DNA of 64,000 nucleotides from Chitinophaga pinensis (lineage in GTDB: Bacteria; Bacteroidota; Bacteroidia; NS11-12g; UBA955), in the NCBI GenBank assembly GCA_945890895.1, contig CAMDDG010000006.1:1-64000 (forward strand), read 5' to 3'. The notes under the pieces are model-generated. The model saw only the letters and a program-made list of their open reading frames with translations, was not told where the DNA came from and did not search any database. The first letter of the stretch is position 1. Each line of letters opens with the position of its first letter. A program made the translations under genes and the position numbers. Shown here in pieces: positions 34,852 through 43,914 of the stretch.

Positions 34852-35298
34852 ATGAAATTACAAGAGTATATCAATGAAATGAAACCGGATTTTCATCGAT
34901 TGTATGGTGAAAAATACCAATTTCAAGTTGCACAATCGGAGGTACATATCGATTTGACCTTGAATGCTTGCATTCAATATGTTCAAAAATTGGCCATGTC
35001 GGGCAAACTGAAAGAAATCCAAGATATGGCAACTGGTGGGGCTGAGGCGCTTAAAAACAGCACCTATTATGCTGAACTGTTAGGCAATTGTGCCCAAAGC
35101 TATTATGGTTTGGATTGGGAAATTCAACGAAAAACAGCACTTGCTGAAGATATTTTGGTGTTTATTTTAGATGGATTAAAATACAAATTTATTCAAGGTG
35201 GGTATTCAATGGATCAAGCCGGCGTAATGAAATTTTTAGGTTTAGATTTAGGTATTTTAGGAAAAATGGGTGGAATGTTTGGTCGATTTTTTCGTTAA
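34852..35298 (+). CDS. Conserved-looking protein of unknown function, helical
   Basis: 148 residues. I do not recognise a family. The sequence is mostly helical and amphipathic, with a Gly/Met-rich C-terminus (FLGLDLGILGKMGGMFGRFFR) that could be membrane-associated. No signal peptide, no cysteine cluster and no catalytic motif. It starts 90 bases after the NlpC/P60 gene and ends 110 bases before the 899-residue gene, same strand. Codon use resembles the neighbours, so it is likely a real gene. Confidence 0.65.
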   Translation: MKLQEYINEMKPDFHRLYGEKYQFQVAQSEVHIDLTLNACIQYVQKLAMSGKLKEIQDMATGGAEALKNSTYYAELLGNCAQSYYGLDWEIQRKTALAEDILVFILDGLKYKFIQGGYSMDQAGVMKFLGLDLGILGKMGGMFGRFFR

Positions 35299-35408
35299 TG
35301 GTGTAATTAGCAAAAGAAAAATTTACTTTTAACTTTCTACTAAGTATTGAATCTTCAGTATTTTACAACTTCAAGATTAAAACGCCTCCAAGAAAATTAA
35401 ATGATCAA

Positions 35409-38108
35409 TTGAGCAATCAAAGTAAAACATATCAAATAGGGTTAATATTTTTTCTGTTCCTTTTCGGGGGATGGAATAGCGGAATTTCGCAGTTTTGGAG
35501 TCCTCAAAACATCCAAGATCGGTATAAAACCAGTATGATCATTCGCAATTACCGCGAATTAAAAATGGTTTCCTCCGAATTAAACCGCTTTATTCATATT
35601 GAGCGCTTACGAATTGATGGAGATGTGGATGTAAATACCGTTTCTCAGTTGGTTTCAAAAATGCCCTGGGTAGACGAATTGCAACTGATTCAATTTCAAG
35701 GTATTATTTCTGATGTGGACTTGAGAAATTTGGAATGGGTTCCTTCTATTTATTTGTATGTTCCCAAAGATCGAGAAGATGCACTGCTCTTGAACGACCA
35801 ATGGAAGAATATTGCCAATATCACGTTGCAATTCCAAGAGGTTCCTGAACAATGGGACTTTATGAAAGGGTGGAAAAATTGTCAGTCATTAACGGTTTTG
35901 GCAACTATGTCAAAATCCGATGCCGAAAATCTTTTGAAACAAGTTGTAGAATCGATCCCCAATATTAAACGTTTAGGACTGTCATTGGCTTCGGTTAAAC
36001 ACATTCCAACTTCCATTAAAAAATTGAATTCGTTAAAAGAAATAACCATTATTAATGCTGCCGATGTAGAAATAAAAAATCCTGATGCTCAAGGTACCCA
36101 AATGAATAATTCGGATGTGTTAATGGGATTGGTGTATTCGGATTTAGGTAGGGAAACCATTCCGGTTGAAATTCGCGCAAAAAATGTGGCCGTTTCTCGT
36201 GGTGATACTCGAACCGGAGATCAATTAGTTGAGGAAGTTCATATTCCCATCTTTGTTCCATTTCATTATGTTGCTGCCGATCCAAAATTATTGTCTTCGG
36301 ATTTGAAATATATTTATGAATTGTTTCCAAATTCGCCAAAGGACCCCAATTTCAGTTGGACTACAGAAGAAAATACAACCATTGATTTTGTTGAATTCAC
36401 CGAGTTGAAACGGGAGAAATTATCCGCCAAATACGGAATTCAGAAGCAGGCATTTGTAAATGACTATAACGACGGCATTTACGAATATGAAGGAAATGCC
36501 AATAATGATGAGACCTTTTATGGGGAAGGGAAATGGGCGGTTTTAGTTCCGAAAAATGCATTAATTCCTAAATTATCATTGAAGAATATTGAAAAGAAAT
36601 TCGCAACGGAAAACGCCAACAGTTCAAGTAAAAATGCATCAATTGCAATGGCTGCATGGCAGCAAGACTATCGGTTAATTGTAAAAGCGAGTCAATCTGC
36701 AGAGCGCAATGCTGCGTTAGGCAGAAGTTTTCAATATGATTCGTCCGGCAAAGTGTATTTATTGGATGCCGGAGTTTGGTTTGAAATCTCAGCCACATCT
36801 TTGGATGGTGATATAGACTTGGAAGTTCGTCCGGGTTATTTTTTGCAAATCAATTATCAGGCATCCGTGCGCGACTCCAGTCGATTCTACGCCTATAACA
36901 TCCCCCGAAAAAAATGGGTAAATTATTATGACTACGATTATGATTTCGACGATGAGTTCGTGGCAAAAATTGATTTTTATCAATTTAATCAAGGTGCAAA
37001 TTCTGCGAAGAAACATTCGGAAAACGATGTATTAAATCTGGATGAGATTTTTGAATCTGCTGGATATCATTATTTATTATCACCGACGGAATTAAAGGCC
37101 CAATTGATACCGGTAAAGGGAAATTATATTCAAAAAAGTTCAACGCCACCATCCAGTGGAACCAGTTTTCCTCTATTTCGCGGACGATCTAATGTGCGAG
37201 TTCGTGTTCTGGGTGCATTGAAAATACCAGACGTAGTTGGAATCGAAATATCAGATGTGTCTATGGGGAAATTGTTCCCAGAATTAGGATCATTCGAAGG
37301 ATTTGTATTCTATATTCAGACTAAAGCATCGCGAAAATACGTCGTAGATTTTTTCAAATCCCAAAGAATTGTCGATGTACGGATAAAAAAATACGGTGAT
37401 CATCCGCAATTGGAATTCAAAACCGATCAGTGGATTCTAGAACTGTCTTGTATGGGCTATAAAAATCTATCTGCCTATGGTGTAGCGAGTTCAGAACAAA
37501 TAGCATTGCAAAAAAAATGGGACCAAAAGTTCATGCAGTATCAAAATCGTCGAAATTTAAAGAATCAATATTGGCTTAATTGGAGAAAGAATCAAGAGAG
37601 TTTAGCTATGCAAAAAACGGCTGAAACGGTTTTTGGTACCTCAAAACTGCTTGCTGGGAATAAACGAGGTTCAATGAAAGTTCGAAGTATGGGGGAGTTT
37701 GTAATTGCAAGACCCAGTGCCCTAATTTCCACTCATTATTTAGAAATTGTATTTTGCGACGCCGGGAAAATACCTTTAAAATGTACGGACGTTTTGGTTG
37801 TATTGGAGCAGCCACAATCTGCATTAAAATTAGAAAATCCCAATAAAAATGCAACATCAGCTACTGATGCACCGCGATATAAATTGAATATAAATCCGAA
37901 GCAAATTTCCACCATTTTGGTTAAAACCCAACAGGGACAAGTGTACTACATGACTGGAGATGCGTTTAGAAAATTGAATTTAATGGATAATTCGATTTCT
38001 TATGTTTCTTTGCAACCGCTGCCAGATAAAGTGTATAATTCGGAAATTTTATCCGATCAGTTGGGGATTAAAACAAAGAAGCAAAAAACAGTTCCTAAAG
38101 CTCCATAG
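35409..38108 (+). CDS. Large secreted protein of unknown function with leucine-rich-repeat-like N-terminus
   Basis: 899 residues. The only plausible start I find is TTG 35409: the ATG at 35401 reads M-I-N-stop in another frame, and no in-frame ATG precedes the signal peptide (QIGLIFFLFLFGGWNSGIS). Residues about 45-215 contain irregular leucine-rich units (VDELQLIQFQGIISDVDLRNLEWVPSIYL, IPNIKRLGLSLASVKHIPTSIKKL). The rest, rich in Tyr, Asp and Lys, matches nothing I know; a YDYDYDFDDE acidic stretch lies near 510-520. Two exact word copies are inside, at 35461-35474 and 36898-36911. Probably surface or periplasmic. Flanked by the unknown gene above and the symporter. Confidence 0.72.
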   Translation: MSNQSKTYQIGLIFFLFLFGGWNSGISQFWSPQNIQDRYKTSMIIRNYRELKMVSSELNRFIHIERLRIDGDVDVNTVSQLVSKMPWVDELQLIQFQGIISDVDLRNLEWVPSIYLYVPKDREDALLLNDQWKNIANITLQFQEVPEQWDFMKGWKNCQSLTVLATMSKSDAENLLKQVVESIPNIKRLGLSLASVKHIPTSIKKLNSLKEITIINAADVEIKNPDAQGTQMNNSDVLMGLVYSDLGRETIPVEIRAKNVAVSRGDTRTGDQLVEEVHIPIFVPFHYVAADPKLLSSDLKYIYELFPNSPKDPNFSWTTEENTTIDFVEFTELKREKLSAKYGIQKQAFVNDYNDGIYEYEGNANNDETFYGEGKWAVLVPKNALIPKLSLKNIEKKFATENANSSSKNASIAMAAWQQDYRLIVKASQSAERNAALGRSFQYDSSGKVYLLDAGVWFEISATSLDGDIDLEVRPGYFLQINYQASVRDSSRFYAYNIPRKKWVNYYDYDYDFDDEFVAKIDFYQFNQGANSAKKHSENDVLNLDEIFESAGYHYLLSPTELKAQLIPVKGNYIQKSSTPPSSGTSFPLFRGRSNVRVRVLGALKIPDVVGIEISDVSMGKLFPELGSFEGFVFYIQTKASRKYVVDFFKSQRIVDVRIKKYGDHPQLEFKTDQWILELSCMGYKNLSAYGVASSEQIALQKKWDQKFMQYQNRRNLKNQYWLNWRKNQESLAMQKTAETVFGTSKLLAGNKRGSMKVRSMGEFVIARPSALISTHYLEIVFCDAGKIPLKCTDVLVVLEQPQSALKLENPNKNATSATDAPRYKLNINPKQISTILVKTQQGQVYYMTGDAFRKLNLMDNSISYVSLQPLPDKVYNSEILSDQLGIKTKKQKTVPKAP

Positions 38109-38208
38109 AATTTCTCATTTTCAATAAAATCTGCTGAAACCATTATTTTCCTGATCCAGTTTTATTTTAAAAACACCACCAATTTCAATTAAATATCATT
38201 AAAATTTC

Positions 38209-39708
38209 ATGAATCCAACCGTTATATTAATAGGGCTTGTTTCGTATTTTCTTGTTCTCCTGCTCATAGGGTTTATTACCGGTCGAAAAGCCAATGAAGA
38301 TTCCTATTTCTTGGGAAATAAACAAAGTATTTGGTGGATGGTAGCCTTAGGAATGTTGTCTGATTCCATGAGTGGTGTCAGTTTTATCAGCGTTCCAGGT
38401 GCCGTATACAACGATCAATTCAATTATTTACAAGTCGTTATGGGGTACGTGTTGGGATACCTGGTTATTGCGTATTTCTTGCTACCGTTGTATTACAAGG
38501 CCAATGTTACCAGTATTTATGAGTATTTAGAACAACGTTTTGGAGGAGTTTCTCAAAAAACAGGAGCATTTTTCTTTGTGATTTCTCGATTGTTGGGTGC
38601 CGGTGGAAGGTTGTTTTTGACCGCTCTGGTATTTCAACAATTTCTTTTTCAGCCACTTGGAATGCCTTTTGAAGTAACAGTAGCCGTAATTATATTGCTG
38701 ATATTGACTTACACCGTTAAAGGAGGTATTCGAACCCTGGTATTTACCGATGCTCTTCAGAGTGTTTTTTTGATCGGGGGATTGGTGGTCTGCATCGTGT
38801 CTATGGTGAGGTCTCCTGAGTTATCTCAAATTAATGCGCTGGAAATTTTTACCATGAAGTCTGACTTCACGAGCATATTTAATTGGGATGTAAATAGCAA
38901 TAAATATTTCTGGAAGCATTTAATCGGAGGGATGTTTATTACCATCGCAATGACTGGATTGGACCAAAATATGATGCAAAAGAATTTAAGTTGTAAATCA
39001 CTGTCGGATGCTCAAAAAAACATGTTGGTTACAGCAGTTGTAGTGTTCTTCGTTAATGTATTGTTCTTGTCGCTGGGAGTATTTATGATTGAATTTCTGA
39101 AAAATTCGGGTGGTATTATTGTTGATCCGTTAACTGGAAAGCCAAGTACAGATTTGTTTTTTCCAACCATTGCATTACAAAAGTTGGGACTTTTTGCAGG
39201 TTTGGCGTTTGTTTTGGGATTATCGGCCGCTACTTTCTCAAGTGCGGACAGTGTTCTCACTACATTAACTACAAGTACGTATGTAGATATTTTTTCTGTA
39301 CCAAAGAGAAATTGGAATATTCAACTTAAACACAAGTACCGAGTAGTGCTCCATCTAACGTACTCGGTTTTGTTGTATTTGTGTATTTTGGGTTTCCATA
39401 AATATTCGGATGGTGCGGTAATTAATGTGGTTTTAGGTTTAGCAAACTACACATATGGACCGTTACTTGGTTTATTTGCATTGGGGATGTTTACTCAGGT
39501 TAAACCAAGTAATATGGCGGTGATTGTGGTTAGTATAGTGGTGCCAACTATATGCTGGTATTTCGGAAAGAATGTATTTATATCTGAATTACTAGGATGG
39601 AAACCCTTGAATTGGAAATATCAATTCGGATTTGAACTTTTGCTTTTAAATGGATTGGGTTCGTTTATAGGGTATTATGTATGGGCTAAATTTAAACCCG
39701 CAAACTGA
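38209..39708 (+). CDS. Sodium:solute symporter (SSS family)
   Basis: 499 residues with about 13 hydrophobic segments. The SSS hallmark is at the start: GRKANEDSYFLGNKQSIWWMV and LSDSMSGVSFISVPGAVY, followed by YYKANVTSIYEYLEQRFG and GGIRTLVFTDALQ; the SSADSVLTTLTTS block is the family Na+-site region. Inner-membrane uptake of a solute with sodium; which solute cannot be told. Ends before a long perfect hairpin. A CGGGGGATT word copy lies at 38774-38784 (coding IGGL). Confidence 0.93.
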   Translation: MNPTVILIGLVSYFLVLLLIGFITGRKANEDSYFLGNKQSIWWMVALGMLSDSMSGVSFISVPGAVYNDQFNYLQVVMGYVLGYLVIAYFLLPLYYKANVTSIYEYLEQRFGGVSQKTGAFFFVISRLLGAGGRLFLTALVFQQFLFQPLGMPFEVTVAVIILLILTYTVKGGIRTLVFTDALQSVFLIGGLVVCIVSMVRSPELSQINALEIFTMKSDFTSIFNWDVNSNKYFWKHLIGGMFITIAMTGLDQNMMQKNLSCKSLSDAQKNMLVTAVVVFFVNVLFLSLGVFMIEFLKNSGGIIVDPLTGKPSTDLFFPTIALQKLGLFAGLAFVLGLSAATFSSADSVLTTLTTSTYVDIFSVPKRNWNIQLKHKYRVVLHLTYSVLLYLCILGFHKYSDGAVINVVLGLANYTYGPLLGLFALGMFTQVKPSNMAVIVVSIVVPTICWYFGKNVFISELLGWKPLNWKYQFGFELLLLNGLGSFIGYYVWAKFKPAN

Positions 39709-39723
39709 ATTTTAAATTGGTTT

Positions 39724-39765
39724 ACATAAGAAGGGCCAGCTCAATCGAGCTGGCCCTTCTTATGT
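39724..39765. terminator. Perfect 19-bp hairpin terminator between convergent genes
   Basis: ACATAAGAAGGGCCAGCTC (39724-39742) pairs without mismatch to 39747-39765 over the loop AATC. It lies between the symporter (+) and speA (-) and can serve both. The remaining 230 bases of the gap show no gene. Confidence 0.85.
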
Positions 39766-39996
39766 GATATTATTTTGCTTTCTATTGAATTTTTAAAAAT
39801 TCCATTACGTTTTCCCGTTTTTAACATTGCAATTGTGTTTAGAATTCTATTGTATCAAAAAGTTAAATTCGAAAAATGGAGTTATTTTTCTTTACAAGTA
39901 TCAATTGATTTGTATCCAAAGTCGAGGAAATTTTAATATTTGAACACCTTAATAACGAAAAACAGGACAAATAATCTCGTTAAATTGAATTTTTAT

Positions 39997-41394
39997 TTAG
40001 AAATAACCTAGGGTTTTTAACATGCTTTTATACGACTGCTCTTTGGAGAACAACTTGAAATAATAATCACCGTTCTCATCTAAGTCAATAATTACGTGTT
40101 TTGGAGCAGGAGTTAAACAGTGTTGAATACCACCATACCCGCCAATACTTTCTTGATATGCACCGGTATGAAAGAATCCTATATATAATGGTTCGTCTTT
40201 TTTATATTCTGGTAAGTAAATGGCATTAACGTGTTGTTCTGAGTTATAGTAATCATCGCTATCGCAAGTAATACCTCCCAATAACACCCGTTCATATTCC
40301 TCGTGCCAACGATTTACTGGCAGCATTATAAACTTTTTATTTATGGCCCATGCATCAGGTAACTGTGTCATGAATGACGAATCAATCATATTCCACTTTT
40401 CTCGATCGTTCTGTGCCTTTTGATCCAAAACTGAAAAGATAGCACCACCTGCTTCCCCTACAGTATATGAACCAAATTCCGTGAAAATATCAGGATCAGG
40501 TACTCCATGCTCTTCGCAAACCTGTTTGATCTGACTCACGATTTCATTGGCCATGTATTCATAGTCGTAACTAAAACTTAAACTATTTTTAATAGGAAAT
40601 CCACCACCAATATTTAATGTGTCTAAGTCGGGACATTCTTTCTTTAACTCACAATAAACTCTTAAACACTTATGCAGTTCATTCCAGTAATAAGCAGTAT
40701 CGTAGATACCAGTATTGATAAAGAAGTGAAGCATCTTTAGTTTTACTTGCTTGTTGTTCTTGATTGAAGAACGATAAAATGGCAGAATATCCTTATATCC
40801 AATTCCTAAACGACTGGTATAAAATTCAAATTTAGGTTCTTCTTCCGCTGCAATACGTATACCACAAGTAATAGGTTCTTGTGTGAATTGAGTTAATTGA
40901 TGTATTTCACGTTGATTATCAAATACAGGAATAACATTTTTCCAACCATTATTTATTAGCCCTGCAATGTTTTCAATGTAATTCTCTTTTTTGAATCCAT
41001 TACATACAACGTAGCGTTCTTTGTTTAACTTACCTTGCTCTTCTAAGGTTTCAATGATATTGATATCGAAGGCCGATGATGTTTCAATATGCACATCGTT
41101 TTTAAGTACTTCGTCTAAAGTGTGTTGAAAATGATTGCTTTTAGTGCAATAACAATAGTAGTATTTGCCGTTGTAATCGGCTTTTGCAATTGCCACATTA
41201 AACAAAGACCGCGCTTTCTTTATATTCTCACTTATTTTAGGTAGGTATGTGAATTTTAAGGGTGTTCCATACTGTTTAATCATTTCCATCAGAGGAATAT
41301 TGTGAAAGTATAGATTGCCATCATCGTCCAAATCAAACTCGTGAATTGGGAAATCAAAAGTCTGTTGAATTAGGTCCTTGTATTTGTTTTTCAT
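39997..41394 (-). CDS. speA: Arginine decarboxylase of the Bacteroidota type (fold III PLP enzyme)
   Basis: 465 residues. A PLP-binding alanine-racemase-like barrel is visible: YYCYCTKSNHFQHTL with the PLP lysine, HIETSSAFDINI, LNIGGGFPIKNSL, EFGSYTVGEAGG and the C-terminal QHCLTPAPKHVII. This short SpeA relative is annotated as biosynthetic arginine decarboxylase in flavobacteria and their relatives; a related lysine/ornithine/diaminopimelate decarboxylase role cannot be excluded. It forms agmatine for polyamines. Monocistronic; a TACATTTG promoter element lies at 41427-41434. Confidence 0.85.
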   Translation of the reverse strand: MKNKYKDLIQQTFDFPIHEFDLDDDGNLYFHNIPLMEMIKQYGTPLKFTYLPKISENIKKARSLFNVAIAKADYNGKYYYCYCTKSNHFQHTLDEVLKNDVHIETSSAFDINIIETLEEQGKLNKERYVVCNGFKKENYIENIAGLINNGWKNVIPVFDNQREIHQLTQFTQEPITCGIRIAAEEEPKFEFYTSRLGIGYKDILPFYRSSIKNNKQVKLKMLHFFINTGIYDTAYYWNELHKCLRVYCELKKECPDLDTLNIGGGFPIKNSLSFSYDYEYMANEIVSQIKQVCEEHGVPDPDIFTEFGSYTVGEAGGAIFSVLDQKAQNDREKWNMIDSSFMTQLPDAWAINKKFIMLPVNRWHEEYERVLLGGITCDSDDYYNSEQHVNAIYLPEYKKDEPLYIGFFHTGAYQESIGGYGGIQHCLTPAPKHVIIDLDENGDYYFKLFSKEQSYKSMLKTLGYF

Positions 41395-41426
41395 TAATGT
41401 AAGTGAGTTGGATTGTAAATTTTTTA

Positions 41427-41434
41427 CAAATGTA
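41427..41434 (-). promoter_or_regulatory. -7 element TACATTTG for speA
   Basis: Minus-strand TACATTTG fits TAnnTTTG, 32 bases before the ATG at 41394. Confidence 0.5.
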
Positions 41435-41551
41435 AGTCAATTGGATTTTATTTTCGTTACAAAAAATACCTATTTACAGAAAATAATTGCAGATTATCCA
41501 ACTATCCCCCAAAAAATTAAACATTTCCCTTAAGAATTGAATGAATTCAGT

Positions 41552-41559
41552 TAATTTCG
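41552..41559 (+). promoter_or_regulatory. Near-match -7 element TAATTTCG for mdh
   Basis: One mismatch to TAnnTTTG (C for T), 25 bases before the ATG at 41585. The same gap holds CTATCCCCCAAAAA (41502-41515), a mismatched form of the recurrent word. Confidence 0.35.
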
Positions 41560-41584
41560 CACTACGAAAAACCAACACATTTAT

Positions 41585-42508
41585 ATGAGTAAAATTAGCG
41601 TTATTGGAGCAGGTAATGTAGGTGCAAGTTGTGCCGAATACATTGCTATGAAAAACTTTGCAGCGGAAGTAGTTTTGTTAGATATCAAAGAAAACTTCGC
41701 TGAAGGTAAAGCATTGGACTTAATGCAAACAGCGGCATTGAATGGATTTGATACCCGAATTTCTGGAAGTACCAATGATTACTCCAAAACTGCCGGCAGT
41801 GATGTGGTTGTTATTACCAGTGGTGTTCCGCGTAAACCAGGTATGACTCGTGAAGAGTTAATCGGAATTAATGCAGGTATCGTAAAGAATGTTATGGAAA
41901 ATTGCTTAGCTCATTCTCCAAACGCGGTATTTGTTATTGTTTCAAATCCGATGGATACTATGACGTATTTGGCAAAAACGACTTCGGGTTTACCAAAGAA
42001 CCGTATTATTGGAATGGGCGGAGCTTTGGATAGCGCGCGTTTTAAATATTATTTGTCAACTGCGTTGGGTTGCCCAGCATCGGATGTAGATGGTATGGTT
42101 ATTGGTGGTCACGGTGATACAACCATGATTCCTTTAACTCGTTTGGCATCTTATAAAGGAGTTCCTGTTTCTCAAATGCTTTCTGAAGAACAATTGGGCA
42201 AAATCAAAGCAGATACTATGGTGGGTGGTGCAACCTTGACCGGAATGTTAGGTACTTCTGCTTGGTATGCTCCAGGTGCTGCGGTATCCACTTTGGTTCA
42301 ATCTATTGTTTGTGATCAAAAGAAAATGATGCCTTGCTGCGTTTCTTTGGAAGGTGAATACGGACAAAATGATATTTGCATCGGTGTTCCCGTAATTCTG
42401 GGTAAAAACGGATGGGAAAAAATCGTTGAGTTGGAATTAAACAGCGAAGAAAAAGCGGAATTTGAAAAATCCGCAGCAGCAGTGCGTAATATGAATGCTG
42501 CACTTTAA
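41585..42508 (+). CDS. mdh: Malate dehydrogenase (LDH-like)
   Basis: 307 residues. Rossmann start ISVIGAGNVGAS, LLDIKENFAEGKALDL, substrate arginines in VPRKPGMTREEL, IVSNPMDTMTY, and catalytic His in GGHGDTTM. VPRKPGM (Arg, not Gln) marks malate rather than lactate specificity. NAD-dependent malate/oxaloacetate interconversion of the citric acid cycle. Complete, ATG 41585. Followed after 55 bases by the EamA permease, possibly in the same transcript. Confidence 0.97.
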   Translation: MSKISVIGAGNVGASCAEYIAMKNFAAEVVLLDIKENFAEGKALDLMQTAALNGFDTRISGSTNDYSKTAGSDVVVITSGVPRKPGMTREELIGINAGIVKNVMENCLAHSPNAVFVIVSNPMDTMTYLAKTTSGLPKNRIIGMGGALDSARFKYYLSTALGCPASDVDGMVIGGHGDTTMIPLTRLASYKGVPVSQMLSEEQLGKIKADTMVGGATLTGMLGTSAWYAPGAAVSTLVQSIVCDQKKMMPCCVSLEGEYGQNDICIGVPVILGKNGWEKIVELELNSEEKAEFEKSAAAVRNMNAAL

Positions 42509-42563
42509 TCTGCAACTTCATTTTTATCAAATTTAATCGTATTTAACACTGAGCCAAAATACA

Positions 42564-43487
42564 TTGTCGCTCAAATCTAATTTAAAATTATCTCGTGGCG
42601 TTTCTATGATGTTGATTGCCAGTTTGGCATTTGGCTTTATGAACGTCACGGTAAAAATGATTTCCGGGATGCACGTCTCGGAAATCGTTTTTTTTAGGGC
42701 TATCGTGCAGATTATAATCGCATCCGTTATCCTATTTAAGCAGAATGAAAGTCCGCTTGGAAAGAATCCCAAGATGCTTTTTATGCGTGGACTTTTCGGC
42801 TCTTTGGGATTGCTGTGCTATTTTTACTCACTGCAATTAATGCCCCTAAGTAACGCTCTCGTTATTCATTATATTTCTCCCATTTTAACCACAATTTTAG
42901 CCATGCTCATGGGAGATGAACGCGTTCAACCCATTCAATGGTTCTTCTTCCTGATCTGTTTTGTGGGTGTGATTGTTGTAAACAGTGAAATTTCATTGAA
43001 TCAAATTCAATTGTTGCAAGGTGTAACTCCATTTGGAATACTTATGGGATTAGGTGGTGCATTCTTTTCTGCCTTTGCCTACAATACGATCCGTAGGTTG
43101 AAGGGCATTGAAAATCCAAACGTGGTAGTGCTGTATTTTCCATTGGTAACAATTCCGATTTCTTTGATTTTTCCTCTCGGGGGATGGGGGACATGGCACT
43201 GGCCAAAAATGGGTGATTATTGGTGGCAAATTGCCTCTAATGAATGGATATGGCTTATTTTAACGGGTGTTTTTACACAAGTGGGACAGTTTTTTATGAC
43301 CCGTGCTTATCAAGAAGCCGAAACAAAATTGGTGTCTGCAATTAGTTATGCTGGAATTATTTGGGGAACAGCATTTGGATTGTTCCTATTTGATGAGTCA
43401 TATAATGGGTTTCAATACATGGGTATGGTGCTGGTTATATTGGGAATGGTACTGAATGTTCAAATCAATAAACAAACTTCAAAATAA
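42564..43487 (+). CDS. EamA/DMT-family permease
   Basis: 307 residues with about ten hydrophobic helices in two EamA repeats (MMLIASLAFGFMNVTVKMIS, VVHYISPILTTILAMLM-type, then a second half from about 150 with GGAFFSAFAYNTIRRL). The tracked start is TTG 42564; ATGs at 42606 and 42609 would start right at the first helix, so TTG is plausible but not certain. Inner-membrane export of metabolites is the family theme; substrate unknown. A CTCTCGGGGGATGG word copy lies at 43175-43188, coding LGGWG. Confidence 0.87.
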   Translation: MSLKSNLKLSRGVSMMLIASLAFGFMNVTVKMISGMHVSEIVFFRAIVQIIIASVILFKQNESPLGKNPKMLFMRGLFGSLGLLCYFYSLQLMPLSNALVIHYISPILTTILAMLMGDERVQPIQWFFFLICFVGVIVVNSEISLNQIQLLQGVTPFGILMGLGGAFFSAFAYNTIRRLKGIENPNVVVLYFPLVTIPISLIFPLGGWGTWHWPKMGDYWWQIASNEWIWLILTGVFTQVGQFFMTRAYQEAETKLVSAISYAGIIWGTAFGLFLFDESYNGFQYMGMVLVILGMVLNVQINKQTSK

Positions 43488-43511
43488 CTTGTAAATAATA
43501 GATGAAATCAT

Positions 43512-43519
43512 TATATTTG
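43512..43519 (+). promoter_or_regulatory. Promoter for rpmE2: TATATTTG with upstream TTG
   Basis: TATATTTG matches TAnnTTTG, and TTG at 43489-43491 sits 20 bases upstream, the usual Bacteroidota spacing. The ATG of rpmE2 is 45 bases downstream. Confidence 0.68.
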
Positions 43520-43564
43520 CAGTCCTTTTTGTAAAAATCATCTAAACATTAAATTAACAAACCG

Positions 43565-43813
43565 ATGAAAACCGATATACATCCAAAAAATTACCGTAAA
43601 GTTGTGTTCAAGGATATGAGCTGTGATCATTCTTTTATCACACATTCTTGTGTTGACACCAAAGAAACTATTGTTTGGGAAGATGGTAATGAGTATCCTT
43701 TGTATAAGTTAGAGATTTCTTCACAATCTCACCCTTTCTACACAGGTAAGCAAAACTTAGTGGATACTGCAGGACGTATCGACAAGTTCATGAAGCGTTA
43801 CGGAAAGAAGTAA
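43565..43813 (+). CDS. rpmE2: 50S ribosomal protein L31 type B
   Basis: 82 residues. [19 protein letters not shown] at the start, then [25 protein letters not shown] at the end are the L31 signature. The zinc CxxC pair of type A is absent, which makes it the zinc-independent type B. Own promoter upstream, strong terminator downstream, so monocistronic. Confidence 0.97.
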   Translation: MKTDIHPKNYRKVVFKDMSCDHSFITHSCVDTKETIVWEDGNEYPLYKLEISSQSHPFYTGKQNLVDTAGRIDKFMKRYGKK

Positions 43814-43844
43814 TTTGCTTTTTCCACATTAAACCATGTTTTAT

Positions 43845-43871
43845 AAAGGTTGCTTAGGCAACCTTTTTTTT
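43845..43871 (+). terminator. Intrinsic terminator after rpmE2
   Basis: AAAGGTTGC (43845-43853) pairs exactly with GCAACCTTT (43858-43866), loop TTAG, followed by T through 43871. A textbook stem and T-run. Confidence 0.9.
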
Positions 43872-43914
43872 GTTATAAACTTTTTTGTATCATCCGACTA
43901 TAGTAGCTTTGAAT

